The notes beneath the pieces were generated by a model. The model was given only the letters and a program-made list of their open reading frames with translations. It searched no databases and was not told the DNA's origin. From Coffea arabica (lineage: Eukaryota > Streptophyta > Magnoliopsida > Gentianales > Rubiaceae), in the NCBI RefSeq assembly GCF_036785885.1, contig NC_092323.1:18856501-18920500 (forward strand): a stretch of 64,000 nucleotides of DNA, given 5' to 3'. Shown one piece after another: positions 24,568 to 34,516 of this stretch. Position 1 is the first letter of the stretch; the number at the start of each line of letters is the position of its first letter. Both the position numbers and the translations under genes were made by a program.

Positions 24568-25221
24568 TATAGAGGAGAGAGAGATTAATTGAACTTGTAT
24601 AGGGGTTGAGGATGAAGTGTTAGACTAAATAAGTGTATTACTGCACTTTCTAAATTTTTTGAATAAAAGAAATACAATGCTTTTTTTTTTATTTTTTTGT
24701 AATGCACTAGATGCCCTATCGTGGTGTACGAGGAGAGCTGACCTAACTAAATTAGGTCTTTGCACTCACTGCCTGGAATACCAAGCTCGTACAACCGCAC
24801 ATCGTCCCAGATTGAGAATACAGCCATTGACGGAGGCGGCTGTTAAGGTTTGATCACGTGTAAGCATAGTACATCTACCTGAATGTAATCAAGGGACAGT
24901 CCATGTCACTATTGTCAGGCCCTGTACTTTCACACGTGCGTCTGCTTTGTCATTGCTTCGATGCTGACCTAACATGGAGAAAACGAGAAAGTAGATAGAT
25001 GTGCATCGATCCAACTTAAAAAAAAAAAAATTGTTATCATATTTAACTTTGCATATGAGTATGGCCCAGTTGGACTCTCCCTTTAGTATAATAGATTAAC
25101 GTAGGAATAGGAATAAAATAAATAAGGATCGATTGACAAAAAAAAAAAGAAAGAATACTTATCCTCAAAATTATTATATTTCCTTGCATTTAGACTTTTT
25201 TTTAAAAAAAAAATTAACTAC
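24568..25221. other. Intergenic, nothing recognised
   Basis: No coding or repeat signal found apart from A- and T-runs. Confidence 0.4.
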
Positions 25222-26033
25222 ACTTAAAATATAAAAAAGTAACAATTGAGGCCCCTCTCAATAGGCACCTATTAGCCAAACATATATATATGTGTGTGTG
25301 TGTTATAATTTGCTACTCAATAGTTACATGTATATAGGTTGTTGAAGTAGATAGCTCTAGGAGATGCCAAGCAAACATCCTTGCTATGATGTAGACATAA
25401 TTAGGATTTATGTTATCTGATGTTTTCCTTTTTTTGGTAACAAACAATTTCAGTAAACCTCAATCAATTAAATAATTCCTTACTTTATATGGGTTTTGCT
25501 TTAATGATGTCTTTCTTTATCATTTACCAATCCATCTCCAGGTTTCCATTTCTAACTGTTTCTAATATAACATAATTTCTTTTTATCTACATGGCTTAGA
25601 AATTCTACAATTACTCACATCTTTCCATTTTTTTAACTCCTATTACTTGATTTGGTTGTTTATTTTCACTTCTATATTTGAAAACTTTTACTTTTTCATC
25701 ATTTCATGCCATAACTTTAGAATATTATTTATACTAATATATTTATGTTGTCTACTTAATCATTCTTTTTTTTAAAAATTTCTCTAGTAATTATTATGTT
25801 TTTTTTTTCTATTCGAATCTATTTCCTTTGCAACTTATTATGAATCAAAATCATGCCCATGTAAGTTATGATTTTAACAAGTTCTCAAATAATGTACTTA
25901 AAACTTTTTCATTCATTAAACAACTTAATAGACTGACCCTCAAATTAGTTTCTTTTCAAATTTCTTATTCTGTAAACTAAAAAAAATTTCTAAATCTTTT
26001 ATTCTTCAAATAAATTGATTTTGCATGCATTTT
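25222..26033. repeat. Dispersed repeat A, copy 2 (uninterrupted)
   Basis: Colinear with 19126-20640 minus the inserted MITE. At about 25920-25935, 'caacttaatagactgaccct' represents the pre-insertion site. Contains a short (TG)n/(AT)n run near 25282-25302. Confidence 0.75.
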
Positions 26034-26171
26034 TTTTTAGCAAAAGCCAGCTATTCTTGTCTTATAATAAGTATATTAAATTTTATAAAATTTAGTCTTT
26101 TAGTTCTTTTGTCTCAATGCTTGGGTAGAAAAGTTAGAACTAACAAATGCATGGTTACAACCAACTAGATA

Positions 26172-26415
26172 TTGCAGTGTTTATTTTACTCTGCGCTCTT
26201 CAACTATACCCAAATTTTTATAGTCGCTAAACTTACCAAATGGGGCATTTTATCCTTAAAGAATAAAATCTATGTCGCTTTAATTCTTAAAGTATATAAT
26301 ATGTCACATGTTAGTCGCTAAAGTATAAAAATCTATTTCACATTAGTCCTAGAGTATAAAATAGGACCCCACTAAAGTATAAAATCTTTCCCATTTCCAT
26401 CAATGATTTTACTTA
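26172..26415. mobile_element. Left half of an older palindromic MITE split by later insertions
   Basis: Blocks of 'aaagtataaaatct' alternate with 'cattagtcc' wording. The right half resumes at 33516-33625. The undivided relative is at 57110-57425, where 'ttccatcaacgactttactt' continues directly into 'aagtgggacaaatttc'. The last nine bases (26407-26415, 'ttttactta') are the left copy of the MULE target duplication. Confidence 0.75.
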
Positions 26416-26545
26416 GGGTAAAATACATAAAACCCCCCTGTGCTTAAGGAAATTGACACGAAACTTCCTCATTGTTTAGAAACACCCACTTAACCCCCCT
26501 GTACTTTGGACTTCTTTGAATTTTACCTGCTAACCGGCTGGGAAG
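26416..26545 (+). repeat. Left terminal inverted repeat of the MULE
   Basis: 130 bp, inverted partner of 32580-32709. Long TIRs of this kind act as promoters in MuDR; the GRF gene starts 245 bp inside it. Confidence 0.95.
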
Positions 26546-26790
26546 CTAGCGAGTGATATTGACGTGGGCTAATGGTAACTTGTGACTAGAAGAAACTCGT
26601 TTCATTCCAATTTTGCCCTCTTTGTCTCTTACAAATGAAACCCACCATAGTTGTAGTTCTGCAAATGAAACCATTTGTTAGAGAAATGCAAAACGAAGAC
26701 CCAAAAGCGTAAGAGCTTGGCAGCTTTGGATGGGAGAAAAAGAGCTTTGGAGGGGCTAAATCAGCTATCATTTCAAAGGAGAACCCAAAA

Positions 26791-27222
26791 ATGTCAAGCT
26801 CCCAAAATTTTGGCGGCGGATCGAGGGACCTAAGGTACCAAATCCGGCGATGTTTCTGCAACAATAAAGCAAAGATTAAGGTCGTAGAATCTGAAAAACC
26901 ATCAAAAGGTATGTTGTATTATGTATGTGAAACTGGTGCTTGTTCATTTTGGGCATGGTGCAACCCAATTAGTAGAGAAGGAGGCACTAATGAATCATCT
27001 TGCCAAAGTCCATACGTGGAAAGGGTTTCACCAATTGGACCTGCTACAGTGGAAAGATTTATCATGCGTGGGCAAGGAATGGAAAGTAATAACTATAACA
27101 TCATTATGGAATTACAATCGAAGATTCACAATGTTGAAGCAACGATGGGGTTGATGAAGATGATGATGATGCTGACTGTACTTGCGTCTCTTTTGTCACT
27201 GGTTGTTATATGTTTGAGATGA
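26791..27222 (+). CDS. Small GRF-type zinc-finger protein with C-terminal membrane segment, MULE-borne
   Basis: A 143-residue ORF inside the MULE. Residues 21-59 form a GRF-type zinc finger: CFC at 21-23, Cys46 in YYVC, Cys51 in ACSFWAWCNP, giving the CxC...C...C ligand set and the aromatic FWxW that mark the family. GRF fingers in APE2, TOP3A and NEIL3 bind single-stranded nucleic acid. Residues about 101-122 look able to form a short coiled coil. Residues 123-142 are strongly hydrophobic (MKMMMMLTVLASLLSLVVI) and end three residues from the C-terminus, as in a tail-anchored protein. The ATG at 26791 is the first in frame. It is convergent with the transposase, occupying the place of mudrB in maize MuDR but unrelated in sequence. 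Similar GRF-plus-membrane ORFs are common unannotated plant genes; a role in transposition is inference only. Its own promoter would be the left TIR. Confidence 0.75.
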   Translation: MSSSQNFGGGSRDLRYQIRRCFCNNKAKIKVVESEKPSKGMLYYVCETGACSFWAWCNPISREGGTNESSCQSPYVERVSPIGPATVERFIMRGQGMESNNYNIIMELQSKIHNVEATMGLMKMMMMLTVLASLLSLVVICLR

Positions 27223-28195
27223 ATTTTGGGCAAAAATTGTAATGTAAAAGTAGTGTAATAGAATCTGGAGTTGGGACAAATTGCAGTGCAAAAATCACAT
27301 CCTGGTTTCAATCTGGAGTTGATTTTCATGTTTCAATTATAATTGAGCGAATGAAGCTGCTTTTGTTGTTGAGGACATTGAAAAAAGGCCCTGAGATTTA
27401 AATGCAATGAAGTTGTTAGATCAAGTCATTAGAGTGTCTCAAGTAATATTGCCATCCATAAACACTTAGAAGTAATATTAGTCCTCTTAAGATGTTACCA
27501 TCCTCAAAGAGATCTCAAAGACGCAAGTACATTAATCTAACAAATACACTCTAAGCTAACAAAGACACTCTGTTAAGTGCAAACATATAACTAGTAATAT
27601 TGCCATCCATAAACACTTGTCAGATTTAGTCATCTCCAGCAAAGATATTGCCAGTAACGTGACCCATTACGACAACCATACCACAATGGTATCCTACCAT
27701 AACGTGCCCAAAAGATTCACCAGCAATAAAGTCTTGTGACATGATAAATCAGCAAAGATGTGGATAGTAATCTGGATTGCTGTAAATAAACAAAAAAAAA
27801 TGTGGCATATTACGACAACCATACCACAATGGTATCCTAGCATAATGTGGCCAAAAGCTACACCAGCAACACAGTCACAAATGCCACAGTCAACCAAAAC
27901 ATAGCCAAAAATCTAAGTACAATACCACAATGGCAGCAGTCAACCAAAATATAGTCACAATCAACCAAAACATAGCCAAACAATGTCAGACAAAAAAATC
28001 AGGATGGTATCAGTACCCCAAAATAACTGTCAAAGTCAACCAATGTTATAGCCAAAAAATCTGAGTACAATACCCAAGACTGTGTCTGCCAACCAAAAGA
28101 TAGCCAAAAATCTGAGTACAATGAAAGATATTCAACCAACAAATGTTTTAGCATAACTAGTACATTCAACCAATTACTTCCTCTTCAACTGCAGT
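27223..28195. repeat. Internal repeats between the two convergent MULE genes
   Basis: The 3'-3' intergenic stretch contains a duplicated block, 'ttacgacaaccataccacaa' at about 27668 and 27810, and several copies of 'catagccaaaaatctgagta'-like units between 27900 and 28120, plus a duplicated 'ccatccataaacactt' at about 27451 and 27604. No extra ORF is convincing. These may hold both transcription terminators. Confidence 0.75.
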
Positions 28196-31100
28196 TCATT
28201 TTGTTGGTCTTTTGGAGCCACAATGTTGCAGCTTTGACATCCTTGCAGGTGGTTGCTTTCTCTTTAAGGATCTACTTTGCTGGCTCTCTTGGTTGGTACT
28301 ACTGGCATGTCGATTAGGCTCCTGTATATAAGTTCTCATGGTTAATATGTATGTAAGTATATTGCAGCAGCCAAAGATTGACAATTACTTTCTAGTACCT
28401 GTGAAAGTGTAGTACTAGTAGTACTTGAGACCCTAGCCTGAGTTGCAGAAGCTACAGATGTTGCATTTGAACCTGTTAGACCAACTTTAGGTGCCTACAG
28501 TTCAAATTGAAATGAATAAGTGTATAAGTAGCAACAAAACACACTTTCGCATACTTTTGACTATTAAATGTTACATTACTTTGTAAAGTTTAGACCCAGG
28601 GTGAATCGCTGATTTGCAAGTTCTTATGTTATGTCCAGATTTCAAACACCTCCGACAGTAAACTGCAAGACCTTTTCTACTTGCTTTCTGCTGATTTGTA
28701 GGTTCTTCTGGACCCTTCTTCCTCTGCTTTTTTGGCCTACCAGGTTGTTTCTTCACCAATGGTGGGTTCAAATATTGCATTTTGCTATCTACCCAAAACT
28801 GTCTTGAAGGAACAGGACCAATTGTGAAGTTGTAGGCTCTTAAATATGCTTCCCTATGGTAACAAGCATCAACATATTCCTCGAATTTCAACTTTCTGCT
28901 TTGAATGCAGGCAACCGCATGCACGCAAGGAATGCCACTAAGCTGAAAATGACCACAGGTGCATGTTTTCATCTCTAAATTGACAACATTTGTCCTTCCA
29001 TAGCCATCAACTTCCAAATTCCCATTTCCTCCATAGACCGCAACACAATTTCTTGCATTTATCTTAAGTTTCTCTAACTTCTCATAAATGTTCGGACACA
29101 AAGTGCCACCATGTTTCAGCATGCCCTCTCGCTTGGTTACCATCCTTTGCATTAATCTCCTCCGAATCCACTCCAACACTGTTATTATTGGCTCCCCTCT
29201 AGCTTTTAGAATGTAATTATTCCATGACTCACTCATGTTGTTAACGCAAGTGTCACTCCTACAAGCTGTGCTAAAGTGAGCTCTGGACCATAGTCTTGGA
29301 GGCAACCGTTTGAACCACCCCGCAGCTGTTAACTTGTCACCTTCTTGTGGGTCAGCCCTTTCCAGATTTGCTAGGGCAGTTTCATGGTCCGGCATGTTTG
29401 CTGCTGCAGCAACTTCCCAAAAAATGTCTCGAAGGTCTTGATTCTTGAATCTTTGTTTGAAGTTCTCGAACATATGTTTCAAACAGAATCTATGCTCTGA
29501 TTCAGGAAACAACTCTTCAATTGCATGGACAAGACCCTTTTGTCTATCCGAGATGAAAGTGTAAGCCACTCCTTTGTTTCCTCTTCCAATTTGGCTGATT
29601 AATTCCCGTAAAAACCAACTCCAACTGTCGTAATTCTCTACCTCAACAACAGCAAAGGAAATAGGGAACATATTGTCATTGGCATCCCTACTCAAGGCTG
29701 TAAGGAGTTGACCTCCAAAGGGACTCTTGAGAAAGCAGTCATCTAGTCCTATGATAGGCCTACATCCTTCTAGGAAACCATTTTTCAAAGCACCTAAACT
29801 ATAATATATCCTCTGAAATGTAGCCCTTTCCTCAATATTTCGCCTATCAATTAGCAATGAAATATGACTACCAGGATTTGAATTTTTAACAGTAGCTACA
29901 TAATCCCAAAGTCTGTGATATTGCTCCATGTCATTGCCCCTAAGTGCCTCTAATGCTTTTTGCTTTGTTCTGGCAGCTTTTTTCTGACTAATGTCTACCA
30001 TAAACAGTCTTCTTGTCTCATTCACTATGCCAGGAATACTGTACCTAGGATCATCCCTCACTTTGGCTTGAAATTTATTACTCAGATATGTTGAAGTGGC
30101 ATGTCGATTGCTGTAATCCCTGCCACAATGATGCTCTCCCTTAAGAGTCTTGATCATAAATGTCTTTGTTTTCTGGATTGTGCTTGCATGAATTCTCCAA
30201 CTACACCCCTTTGCACATTTAGCTGTGATTCGAGAGCCTTCATTTCTGATGTAGTTGTGCTCATATCCCTCCCTAATTTCCCATTCCACCAAAGTCTCTC
30301 TAAATTTATAGAAGCTAGTAAATTTATGACCAACCTTTAGTTCAAAATGCTCTTTCCTAAATTCCTCATCCGCATTGAAGTAACTGTAGACAGGGATGCT
30401 TTCGTCATCAGTTCCTATTCCTCTGTCAAACAGATTTTCATCATCCTCTACTGCCTCGTTCCAGTCCTCTTCCTGCTCAGTCGCATGACATCTATCATCC
30501 CTCCCTGATGTTGGCTGACTTCCCACTTCATGTTGGTACTTGGATTGGGTTTGCTGTTCATGTTGTCCCAAATCAGGTTGTTTTGTAGCTTTTGGTTGCT
30601 GATTTTCTTGTTGCTGTTGATGTTCATCTAAATCAGCTTGCTTTGTATCTTTTCCTTGCTTACATTCTTGTTGCTGCTCAGACCCAATACCAACCGAATT
30701 TGCAGATCCAACATTTACAGATGCCTGTGCTGATTCTTGACCATGTAAACCTGCAAATATGTCATCATCTTCAGGCAGTTCTACTGTTTCTCTTAGCCAG
30801 TCAGGAAGATTTGAATAATCTGGTATGACTTCGCTTTCTTCTCCGCCTTCTCTCTCTGCCTGTGTGGTTGGTTCTCCGCTACAATCAGTCTGCTCTTCTA
30901 TTGGATCTCTTTCTGCCTGTGTTGTTTGTTCTGCTGCCTTCCTTGTAGGAGACTGCCGGAGCTCTGATGATGTATCACCTTCTTCTTTGTCTTCAAATAA
31001 TCGCCTGACTGACTTCCTTGCACTTAACTTAACTCTTTGCAACTTAGCTTTTTTATCATTTGTTGTCTTCGTTCTCTTGGACTTGTTCACGTGTTGGGGT

Positions 31101-31678
31101 CCCACTGAAATTGGATCAACCTGTATTTGTGGTGACTCTTCTTCACAGATCTCCTTTGCTCTATCTCTAATGTATGGATTGTCATTATTGTCCTCCCTCC
31201 CAATTACTAAAGGGTCAATGTCATCCCTGCCTTTAACAGTTGAGGACGAACCAATCTCAGCCTGCCAGCCATCATGATACGGAAGTGCAAGTAGGCCATC
31301 ACCAGTCACTCTCTTGTACAGTAATTTTCCTTCCGGGGACACAATTTCAATTGGATCAGGCCCTCTCTCAGCATATATGTGCATTTCTGGAAGCCCCTTA
31401 TAACATGTTGTCAATAATTCGATGTCGACATCATCCTTGATGGGAACTACACCAACATCAAGGTCATGAAAGGGAATAGAGTACCAGAAATTCACATTTG
31501 CTACGCCGTGCTCAATTGTTTGGTATATTTTTTCAAACGCAAATACAGATAATTCATCAGGGTCCCGTCCACAAAATACCCTCACGTGTTCGCAAGTGTA
31601 TCTAATTCTCGGTTTCCATTTGAAATATCCACCATAATGCATATGTATGTCTATGGTCTGCCACGGATTATCTCCCAT
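28196..31678 (-). CDS. MuDR-type (mudrA-like) MULE transposase, three coding exons
   Basis: Catalyses cut-and-paste transposition by binding the TIRs. Exon 1 is 31678-28580, exon 2 28494-28399, exon 3 28321-28196; both introns are GT-AG and phase 0, giving about 1106 residues. The start is the ATG at 31678, because in-frame codons upstream fall across an acceptor-like AG at 31690-31689. Order: PB1-like domain (about 10-115), long acidic and Gln-rich linker (about 235-420), MuDR DNA-binding domain (about 443-520), MULE catalytic core with Asp646 (IIGLDDCF), Asp711 (FISDRQKG) and Glu817 (NNMSESWN), SWIM finger (C906xC908...C918xH920), basic GRPKKQRKK stretch, and a CX2CX4HX4C knuckle (C1008, C1011, H1016, C1021). 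Exon 3 adds a basic tail (SLKRKQPPARMSK). No stop or frameshift is seen. Exon 2 and 3 boundaries are predictions. Confidence 0.93.
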
Positions 31679-31700
31679 TCTTATGCACCTAACCCAAAAA

Positions 31701-31970
31701 ATCAACATTAACATACTTATCTAGAAGGATAAAAATCATAATCAATACCAGTATGGACCACAGTAGTTCTGATTACTCCAAAAAAATAAATAATCAACAT
31801 TAACACACTTATCTATAAGAATAAAAATCATAATCAATGCCAGTATGGACCACAGTAGTCCTGATTACTCCAAAAAAGTAAATAATCAACATTAACACAC
31901 CTATCTAGAATGATAAAAATCATAATCAATACCAGTATGGACCACAGTAGACCTGATTACTCCAAAAAGA
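31701..31970. repeat. Tandem repeat, 92-bp unit, about 2.9 copies
   Basis: Units begin 'atcaacattaaca' at 31701, 31793 and 31885, an exact 92-bp period, with few differences. It lies within the predicted leader intron of the transposase. Confidence 0.95.
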
Positions 31971-32190
31971 CCCATACTTTTTGCAGTATATTGCAATTTT
32001 TAAAAAAATTTCCCCCAAAGATTGTCAGAAAAGCTTCTGACTAAGCCAAACCCAGACTTTTTGCGTATTTAGCAATTTTAAACAAAATTTTTCCACAAAC
32101 ATTGTCCGAAGATTGTCGGGAAAGCTTCTGACCAAGCCAAAACTGAAAATTTGCATATTTACAGAATTAAAAAAAAAATTCGCACAATGC
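31971..32190. repeat. Degenerate tandem repeat of roughly 80-90 bp
   Basis: 'gaaaagcttctgactaagcc' (about 32030) and 'gggaaagcttctgaccaagc' (about 32119) head two related units with the shared 'actttttgc' and 'ttagcaattttaaa' blocks; a third is partial. Confidence 0.7.
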
Positions 32191-32210
32191 GTTGTGGATA
32201 TGTATTTTAC

Positions 32211-32579
32211 CTGGTTAATAGATAAGTCCAATGCGTTGCGACTCACGACCAATCTGCACAGCAACGCCGACCGATCTACACAGAAACGCCGACCGATCTA
32301 CACTATAACGCCGATCGATGTTCACTATATATCCCGCCGATCTGCAACACAAACACCTTCTTCTTGGCTGTAGGTTTAGGGTTTATCTCTCATTTTATGA
32401 AATGTAGCTCAAGCCCCACTGATCTTCACCGTAACTCACACCGCTATGCATAATGGTGCTTCTTCTTGGTTGTAGGTTTAGGGTTTCTTTCTACGCGATT
32501 TTCAGAAGTCCTCTACTGCATCTGTAACTTTTCACATATTATATATGAGGGTATTTTTGGTATTTCATGTTATTACCGG
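32211..32579 (-). promoter_or_regulatory. Transposase 5' leader/promoter region adjoining the right TIR
   Basis: Contains short repeats of 'cgccgaccgatctacac' (about 32258-32320) and two copies of a 'cttcttggctgtaggtttagggttt' type motif (about 32355 and 32465). Given the gene orientation, the first exon and promoter should lie here and in the TIR. Confidence 0.45.
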
Positions 32580-32709
32580 CTTCCCAGCCGGTTAGCAGGT
32601 AAAATTCAAAGAAGTCCAAAGTACAGGGGGGTTAAGTGGGTGTTTCTAAACAATGAGGAAGTTTCGTGTCAATTTCCTTAAGCACAGGGGGATTTTATGT
32701 ATTTTACCC
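32580..32709 (-). repeat. Right terminal inverted repeat of the MULE
   Basis: 130 bp, one difference from the left TIR (a T for a C in the C-run near the tip). Followed by the 9-bp target duplication at 32710-32718. Confidence 0.95.
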
Positions 32710-32729
32710 TTTTACTTAAGAGGAACAAA

Positions 32730-33515
32730 TAGGGATGACAATGGAGGCGAGTGCTCGCGGGCAACCGATCCGTGGGGGGCTCTCGGGGCGGGGGCGGGGG
32801 GAATTTTTTCCCCCCGTTTAGAAACGGGGCAGGGGGCGCCCCATCCCCCACCCCGCCACCCGTCCCCCGCCCCGCCACCCGCAAAAAAAAGTATATATAT
32901 ATAAATAAATAAATATATAATTATATATAATATGTAATTTAATTAGTTATAAACTTATGATAATGATATTATTAGTTAGATGTATTATATAATGTATATT
33001 AGTGTATGTAATATAATTGATACTATCAATTATATGAATAATTAGACATGTCTACTAATAGAATTTATTAATTAGTTATACTAAATTTACTAATACATTT
33101 ATACTAAATTTCTAATTACACTTAATAGAATAACACTTTTTTCTCAAAAAAAAGCACAAACACAATAATGAATTAGTGATTGTATTTGTACCAAAAGTGA
33201 AAACTTGACTATTTTAGTTGTATATATTTCATCATGTTGGATTGTATTCAAATAACTTTTGTTTGATTGTTTTTATGAGTTTCAATTGTAAAATTATAAT
33301 AAATAATAACTTGATGATGTGTTGATATTTTAGTACTTGATTATTTATTAAAATTTAACTATAATAAAATTTTATTAACCCCGCGAGGAAAATTTTATTA
33401 ACCCCGCGGGGGAAGCGGGGCGGGGCGGGGGGAGTGAGAGGCGGGGGACGGGGCGGGGGTCAAGGGGAATTAATAGGCAACGGGGCGGGGGGCGGGGGAC
33501 CCGTTGCCATCCCTA
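32730..33515 (+). mobile_element. GC-ended hAT-type MITE, 786 bp, perfect 8-bp target duplication
   Basis: Begins 'tagggatgacaatgg' and ends 'ccgttgccatccctA'-type sequence, inverted partners. Flanked by 'ggaacaaa' at 32722-32729 and 33516-33523. Both sub-terminal regions are extremely G/C-rich (runs of 'ggggcggggg'), the core is AT-rich and non-coding. It begins three bases after the MULE target duplication. An inverted older copy is at 19734-20465. Confidence 0.9.
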
Positions 33516-33625
33516 GGAACAAATTTATACTTTAGAAACTAAAGTACCTCACTTTAAAATTTAGGGACCAAAGTAGTAATTCGGATATAGTTAAAAGATG
33601 CAAAGTGAAATTAACTCAGACATTG
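33516..33625. mobile_element. Right half of the older palindromic MITE
   Basis: 'tttatactttagaaactaaa' through 'gatgcaaagtgaaattaact' pairs with the left half beginning near 26172 and matches the right half of the copy at 57110-57425. Confidence 0.7.
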
Positions 33626-34516
33626 CATATCCTTCCATTGGACTTGATTCATGGTACCTCACCAAGTATAATTTTATGTATCTTAAATGCTGCGTGGCCT
33701 TTCCACAATTTGGCTTATTTTAAATTTTAGATGTAGCATATATCCTTTCTTTAATCCTGAACTATCCATACTTTTTCTTATTAAATAAAAAATGGTGGAC
33801 TTTAGCGCACAGATCGAAAGACTGAAATTTACATAGAAAAAGACTGAAGATGGCATGGAAAGGTACATGCAATAGGAAGATAGCATATGTCTCATGAAAT
33901 CGAGATAAGGTTATATTCTATTAAAGGGCTCGGCCGGTGGCAGATTGAGAGGTCATTTAAAGGGTAAACTTTAAAATAAGTCGGGACAAAAAAATGTCCT
34001 GAAATGTAAAAAAAAAAAATGAGTGATCATGTGGTAGACGCTAGGTTAATTTTCATTCCTAGTCTACCAAAAAAAAAAAAACTAGGAATGAAAATTGATT
34101 TCAACAGACAAACATGTGAGGGGAATTGAATTGCAACATCCAAAAATGAACAATCAATGCAGCTATAAGGACTTGGAGTATTAACGGACAACAGAGAAAC
34201 TGAGGACTAGACCTAAATAAGGATTGCTGAAAAAAAGAATGTTGACAAAGGTTGATTGAGAAAACGTTGAGATAGTACTCCTCTGGATGAAAATCATTTG
34301 CCCAGAAGTCAGGTGGGAAGATAAAAAAGCTAGTGCTTGTTTGTATTACTATTTTTGGAATACTTATTCCTATACGTAACCTTGGAAAGGAAAAAAGATG
34401 ACAAATCCATTGAAAGGTGTCGGAAAATGTAGCGATCAGCAAAATCAGGTAGCTTTACAGGCTGATCGTTGCAGATGTTGGATGGTTAAAATGAGCAAAG
34501 ACCCATAAAAGATTTG
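33626..34516. other. Intergenic, no gene seen
   Basis: Only a short inverted pair 'taattttcattcctagt'/'actaggaatgaaaattga' at about 34048-34100, a small hairpin with an A-rich loop. Otherwise stop-dense. Confidence 0.4.

Larger units (their letters stand above)
31688..32211 (-). other. Predicted 5'-leader intron of the transposase gene
   Basis: Read on the minus strand, 'ttaaccag|gtaaaata' gives a donor at 32210 and 'gggttag|gtgcataag' an acceptor ending at 31689, ten bases before the ATG. Leader introns are frequent in plant transposase genes. Splicing is predicted only. Confidence 0.5.
26416..32709. mobile_element. Complete Mutator-like element, 6294 bp, potentially autonomous
   Basis: Two 130-bp terminal inverted repeats (26416-26545 and 32580-32709), starting 'gggtaaaatac', differ by eye at a single base. 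The perfect 9-bp target duplication 'ttttactta' lies at 26407-26415 and 32710-32718; nine bases is the Mutator signature. The element carries two convergent genes: a small GRF-zinc-finger/membrane protein reading right from the left end, and a spliced MuDR-type transposase reading left from the right end. No stop or frameshift interrupts either. Near-identical TIRs and an exact target duplication imply a recent insertion. It lies inside an older MITE and next to a separate hAT-like insertion. Activity cannot be judged from sequence. Confidence 0.95.

Noticed and set aside
30101..31440. Several plus-strand ORFs
   Set aside because: They are antisense shadows of the MULE transposase exon.
32653..32904. 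Pro/Gly-rich ORFs on both strands
   Set aside because: They are translations of the GC-rich arm of the MITE at 32730-33515.
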